A stretch of 11,292 bases of DNA, from positions 1,002,497 to 1,013,788 of the forward strand of contig KQ481938.1 in the NCBI GenBank assembly GCA_001430745.1, in the 5' to 3' direction. How positions within the stretch are numbered: the first letter of the stretch is position 1; each line of letters starts with the position of its first letter. Positions 7,698 to 11,292 of this stretch are shown piece by piece. The position numbers and the translations under genes were made by a program. This DNA comes from Auxenochlorella pyrenoidosa. Lineage: Eukaryota; Chlorophyta; Trebouxiophyceae; Chlorellales; Chlorellaceae. Under the pieces are notes generated by a model, which ran no database searches, was not told where the DNA came from, and worked only from the letters and a program-made list of their open reading frames with translations.

Positions 7698-9943
7698 TCA
7701 GAAGACAGGCGGCAGCATGATCCAGCGGCGCGGGTACTTCTCGCGGCCATCCCGGCCATCAAAGGTCTGCAGAGGGGGGGGAGAGGTAGGGTGCAAGGCG
7801 GCGTCAGCCAGTGTTTGGGCAGCCCGCAATGGAGTGTGAATTGTCAACTGTCGGAGCTGACGCATGGCACTGCTGGGCGCATGAGGGGGGGGCACCTGGC
7901 CCCGCTGCTCCTGCCCGCGCCGCCCAAGGGAGCACTTGGCCTCGCTTACCCGGCCCCACCTCCCGGCCCCGCACCTTGAGCAGCCGCTTGTGCTTGCCGA
8001 TGGCCCACTGCGCCATCTGCGCCGCGCCCACGAGCGTGAACAGCCCTGCCGCCGCCGTCTGGGTGGCGACAGTGAAGGCCACCCAGCCAAGGATCTCTGC
8101 CGTGTAGTTGGGGCAGGTGATGAGGTTGAACAGGAATCCGCGGGGGATGGCGTACCCCTTGGCCGCGCCAGCGGGGCGCAGGTTGGCAAGGATGACGTGG
8201 CACCTGCAAGGAGCGGGGGGGGGGGAAGGGGGGGGGGGGGATGGCAGGGCTCAGCGCGGTGGGGGTGTTGGCAGCGCAAGTGCGGCGGCGCAGCGGTTGC
8301 AAGCATGCTCCATCACTGCTAGCTGCGTCGGCGGTCGGCAGTGGGCATGGCGCGGGGGCAAGCCGGGCAGCCCTGGACGCCAGCCAAGCCCGCGTCGCCC
8401 TCGCGCAAGGCACCCCGGTGCATCAGCCAGCCTGGCGCGCAGCCGCCAGGGGGCTGCCGCCACCCACCGGAAGTTGGCGAACTGGCAGAGCATGGCAAAG
8501 GCGAGGGCCGCATACGTGCGGTTCACGGGGGGCGCCGTGTACAGCGGGTGGTTGACAAAGTAGGCAACAAAGGCGGCAAAGCCTGCACGGGCGCCGCAGG
8601 ATTAAGACGGTTTCAAGTTTGAGAACGATCATGGCGGGTGGTGGGGTGGGTCGCCGCACCCGGGCAGGCAGGCCTGGCTGGGGGCAGCAGACCAGCATGA
8701 CAAGCGTGCAGCATCGGCCCTGCTTGAATGATGCAGCAGAACACGTGCTTGCTGACGCTCTCTGCAGGCAGCCTAGCGCACAGCTGCTGTCAACAGGCAG
8801 CACGAGGTCCCAGCCTCACCCCAGTAGTAGGTGCAGTTCTTGAAGAGGTTCAGGATAGGCATGGTGGCGTGGCTAAACCTGCAGAGCAGGCCGGGCGGGC
8901 AGGCACCAAGCGAATAAGCGCACAGCCGTCCAGTCAGTCCCCCAGCCTGCACGCTGGGAGGCGAAGCACGAGCCCCAACAGCCTCGGGCCACGAGCGCAC
9001 CCGGACCTGGAAAAGACCAGACCCGGCTCACTTGTGCACCAGGAACGTCTCCAGCTCTCGCTTCACATAGTGGAAGGTCCAGTAGGCCAGCGCCAGGCTC
9101 TGGGCCACGCTGCGCTCGGGCACCCTGCAGGGGGCAGCCAGGGAGGAGGGGGGCTTGCCCGGAAGCTCGGGCGCGACGAAGAGGGCACGGCTCGCTGGCT
9201 AGGTCGAGAAGCCGGGCGCTGGCTGGGCCTGCAGCGGCACAGCACCCCGCCGCGCTGCTACATGGGTATTAGGCGCGGCATTGGCGCCAGGCATTGTGCC
9301 GCCAGCCCCGGCCCTGACCCACTTGAGGTCGCCATAGATGAGGTGTGGCAGGAAGTAGAAGAGGGGGTAGACCAGCAGCGGCCCCAGGTACTCCCAGAAG
9401 AAGACGGTGCGGTAGCTGATCTGCGGCTCGCACGCGGAGGGCCAGCATGGAGTTGGGGGGCAGTGGGGAGGGCAGTCACAGTCGCGGTCAGCCCTCCAGC
9501 AGCGCCCACCCGGGTGTGAGCTGAGGCGTGCTTCTCCACCCCGCCATTAGCGGCTAGCCCACCTGCGGCCCCAGGTCCTTGAACACCACCACCGCGCCGT
9601 CCTCCAGGCCGTAGTCGGAGAGGCGCTTGCCCGAAACGAGCGCCTCGCCGCTGCGGGCGCCCTCGCGGGGCGGCAGCGTGAAGCGCTGGCGGGAAGGGTA
9701 GAAGTAGGGCTTGAGCTCTGCAAACCGTGCCTTCAGGTCGTCCACGGTGGCCTGCGATTGGGAGAAGGCCGCCGACAACGGGGTGTGTAGGAGAGGCTGG
9801 GCAAGGTGATGGCAGCGCAGGACGGCGACAGCCGGGCAGCCTGGCGATCGACCATCGGGCCTCACATTGGTCGGCAGCAGGAGACCATCGGGCAACAGCT
9901 CACGGCCGCCCCTCGACTTGACAACCAGTTTAATGGTCGACAT
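7698..9943 (-). CDS. CER10: Very-long-chain trans-2-enoyl-CoA reductase (TECR/Tsc13/CER10 family), complete, 309 aa
   Basis: Exons in transcript order: 9943-9866, 9751-9563, 9420-9323, 9124-9032, 8878-8820, 8582-8468, 8203-7975, 7766-7698; all seven introns are GT-AG and phase is consistent. The enzyme catalyses the last, NADPH-dependent step of each very-long-chain fatty acid elongation cycle in the ER membrane, feeding sphingolipids and other long-chain lipids. Seen: a ubiquitin-like N-terminal domain to about residue 87 ([20 protein letters not shown]); membrane segment [31 protein letters not shown] at 139-153, holding the Lys-Arg pair thought important in Tsc13; [36 protein letters not shown] at 243-247 with the conserved Tyr 244; and the C-terminal [13 protein letters not shown]. 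Length matches Arabidopsis CER10 (310). The start [10 protein letters not shown] fits the family's N-terminus; an in-frame ATG at 9985 would add 14 residues. Its 3' end faces the SET gene. Confidence 0.95.
8215..8240 (+). repeat. G-run tract (C-tract on the coding strand) in a reductase intron
   Basis: Eleven G, two A, then thirteen G on the plus strand. On the coding (minus) strand it is the polypyrimidine tract just before the acceptor of exon 7, which starts at 8203. The plus strand could form a G-quadruplex. Homopolymer lengths here are prone to sequencing error. Confidence 0.75.
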
Positions 9944-10168
9944 GGCTGCCAGGAGTCTGCCCCGCAGCAGTGATCGGCAGGGCACTGCAGGCTGAGTGTA
10001 CAGAGCACAGAACAGCCATCAAAAGCGTCCTGCTGCGTCGTGCTCTGGCGCTCAAGATGCAAAGAGACGAGAAATCTAACTTGCCCTGCTGCCATCGCGC
10101 TCGAGAGGACGGTACTTGTCGCCATCGCCGTTCACCCTTACTAGCGGTACCCCCAGACGAGCAGCGCA
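9944..10168. promoter_or_regulatory. Compact divergent promoter region
   Basis: Only 225 bases separate the start codons of the reductase (-) and the following gene (+), so both 5' UTRs and both core promoters must fit here or overlap, unless 5' UTR exons lie elsewhere. The stretch around 10018-10085 is less GC-rich than its surroundings. No TATA box was recognised. Confidence 0.5.
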
Positions 10169-10907
10169 ATGCGGGCAGCCGTCCTGGCGGCTCCCCAGGC
10201 CGCTTTGGCACAGCTGCGTCAGCAGGCAGCGCCCAGTGCCCGGCCGGTGGCGGCGTTCGTGGTTGCACGGCCGCAGCTGCGACAGCGGCGGGCGGCCAGC
10301 AGCAGGAGCGGGCGTGATGCTCGGCTGCTGTGCCGGGCTGCTGCACAGGCGGCTGAAGGTGGAAAATTGATCAGCAAGGTGGAAATCCCCGCCTTCATTC
10401 CCCGCCCAGACCTCATCGACCAGCTCGTGCGCTGGGCGATGATTGAGGTGCAGGAAAACGGCGTGGCCAACTGCGGCATGCCATGCAAGGTGAGCAATGG
10501 GGCGATGGCCATGCCAAGGGTGCCCGCCGCCGCTGCCGCCAGAGCCTTCTGCCTTGCGTGACCGCTGCCGCCCTGTCTCCTGCAGTTGATGTGTACTTCT
10601 TTCCATGATTTTCCGTGATTGTCATGTCACTTCCAGGCAGCCTTGCAGCGGCTTCTGCCGCACCGGCCCTGCCCCTTGCGCCGCCCTCCATGCACGCGTG
10701 CTGCACCCTCAAGGCCAACCCTCCTTGCCTCTGGCCTCGTTCCCTCTGCCGCGCCCCCGGCCCCGCAGGTCACCCCCTTCAAGCGGGAGGACCAGCTGTG
10801 GGGCTTCACCGTCTCCTTCCTCAAGGACGGCGAGTCGGTGGCGGATGTGCGCGTGGCCTTTGACGAGGAGGTCACGCTCAAGCACGACTGGGTCGGCCGC
10901 GGAGCAG
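10169..10907 (+). CDS. Conserved protein of unrecognised family, probably plastid-targeted, partial at right edge
   Basis: Two exons are supported: 10169-10489 and 10769-10907, with GT-AG intron 10490-10768; the second ends at a GT donor in phase 1, so the gene continues. I do not recognise the family. The start is the first ATG after an in-frame TAG at 10142-10144. Residues 1 to about 63 are rich in Ala, Arg, Gln and Ser and nearly free of acidic residues, ending LLCRAAAQA, which suggests a chloroplast (or mitochondrial) transit peptide. The mature part begins near residue 67 with ISKVEIPAFIPRPD, then RWAMIEVQENGVANCGMPCK (to 107), REDQLWGFTVSFLKDGE, and VTLKHDWVGRGA (to 153). The mix of hydrophobic, acidic and aromatic residues reads as a soluble folded domain, unlike the surrounding shadow frames. 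Cys 102 and Cys 106 form a C-x3-C pair of unknown meaning. The next exon was not found before 11292. Confidence 0.7.
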
Positions 10908-11292
10908 GTCTGTTGCCACGTGAGCACCTCACCTGGCTCCCGTTGTCGAGGGTGGCCAGGCTGTGCATGGCCAGAGCGCGGCTTGGCAGCAAGTCCGCCG
11001 CCGCATGAGCATGCATGCTGCTGGCTAGCGGTTGGTTGGAGGGCGGCGGGCGACGAGCTGGCGAGCGTGGCTCCAATACTCTCCAAATTCTTTACCACAT
11101 CGTCATGAGCCAAGCCGTGGAAGTGCCCAGCACCCCTGGCACGCGTTGGGCGCGGTTCTGTAGGGTTCAGGGAGCGGGCAGGGCCTGGCAAGCGAGGAGC
11201 GCTGCAGCCCCTCACCGCGAGCCCACCCCCCACCCCACCACCCACCCCCACCACCCACCACCCGACCACCACCACCACCACCACCACCACCA
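10908..11292 (+). other. Intron of the plastid-protein gene running off the window
   Basis: Starts with GTCTGT at the donor after 10907. No acceptor-exon pair continuing the conserved reading could be found before the edge. The frame read through the donor stays open to a TGA at 11006-11008, but its residues become Arg/Leu/Ala-rich and look like intron. Confidence 0.45.
11224..11292 (+). repeat. C-rich tract passing into an (ACC)n microsatellite
   Basis: Bases 11224-11263 are CCA/CCCA-rich; 11265-11292 is a perfect ACC trinucleotide run of at least nine units that continues past the edge. It probably lies within an intron. Confidence 0.85.

Noticed and set aside
9944..9985. Upstream in-frame ATG for the enoyl-CoA reductase
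   Set aside because: Family members begin close to the first ubiquitin-like strand, as [10 protein letters not shown] does; the extra 14 residues have no counterpart that I know of.
10908..11008. Read-through of exon 2 of the plastid-protein gene to the TGA at 11006
   Set aside because: A good GT donor follows 10907, and the residues after it lose the conserved character. An early end here would also cut the protein in mid-domain.
1..11292. Search for tRNA genes, transposons, CRISPR arrays, or defence, toxin or viral genes
   Set aside because: No tRNA B-box-like GGTTCGA was seen, nor any transposase or reverse transcriptase motif, long terminal or inverted repeat, or regularly spaced repeats. 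All strong coding signal is accounted for by five ordinary nuclear genes.

Overview
The window is nuclear DNA from a GC-rich green alga. Coding exons are short, introns of roughly 90-280 bp have GT-AG borders with C-rich acceptor tracts, TGTAA (the usual green-algal poly(A) signal) follows several genes, and the proteins are of plant/algal type (plant-style B cyclin with its destruction box, CER10-like enoyl-CoA reductase, Rubisco-methyltransferase-like SET protein, an apparently plastid-targeted protein). A trebouxiophyte of the Chlorella/Micractinium/Auxenochlorella kind fits best; this placement is inference. I joined exons by hand using reading phase and remembered family motifs. Three complete models result, each with consistent phase throughout, plus two partial ones.

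Layout. 1-688 (+): last two coding exons of a glutaminyl-tRNA synthetase, entering from the left. 689-1522: 3' UTR, intergenic DNA and cyclin promoter, with a perfect E2F-type site. 1523-4030 (+): complete nine-exon B-type cyclin, 436 aa. 4031-4888: cyclin 3' UTR with TGTAA, then the promoter of the next gene. 4889-7332 (+): six-exon SET-domain methyltransferase-like gene, 466 aa, with an apparent GC-AG first intron, an N-terminal hydrophobic leader and an unusual C-terminal membrane hairpin. 7333-7697: short tail-to-tail spacer with one poly(A) signal per strand. 7698-9943 (-): complete eight-exon very-long-chain trans-2-enoyl-CoA reductase, 309 aa. 9944-10168: compact divergent promoter. 10169 to the right edge (+): first two exons of a probably plastid-targeted protein that I cannot name, running off the window. 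The edge itself is an (ACC)n microsatellite.

The genes serve unrelated housekeeping roles (translation, mitotic control, protein methylation, ER fatty-acid elongation, probable plastid function), as is normal in eukaryotic gene order. I found no transposon, CRISPR array, tRNA, viral or toxin gene, and no sign of a new multi-gene system. The most interesting items are the membrane-anchored layout of the SET protein, the unnamed plastid protein, the GC-AG intron, and the in-phase alternative acceptor before the last SET exon.
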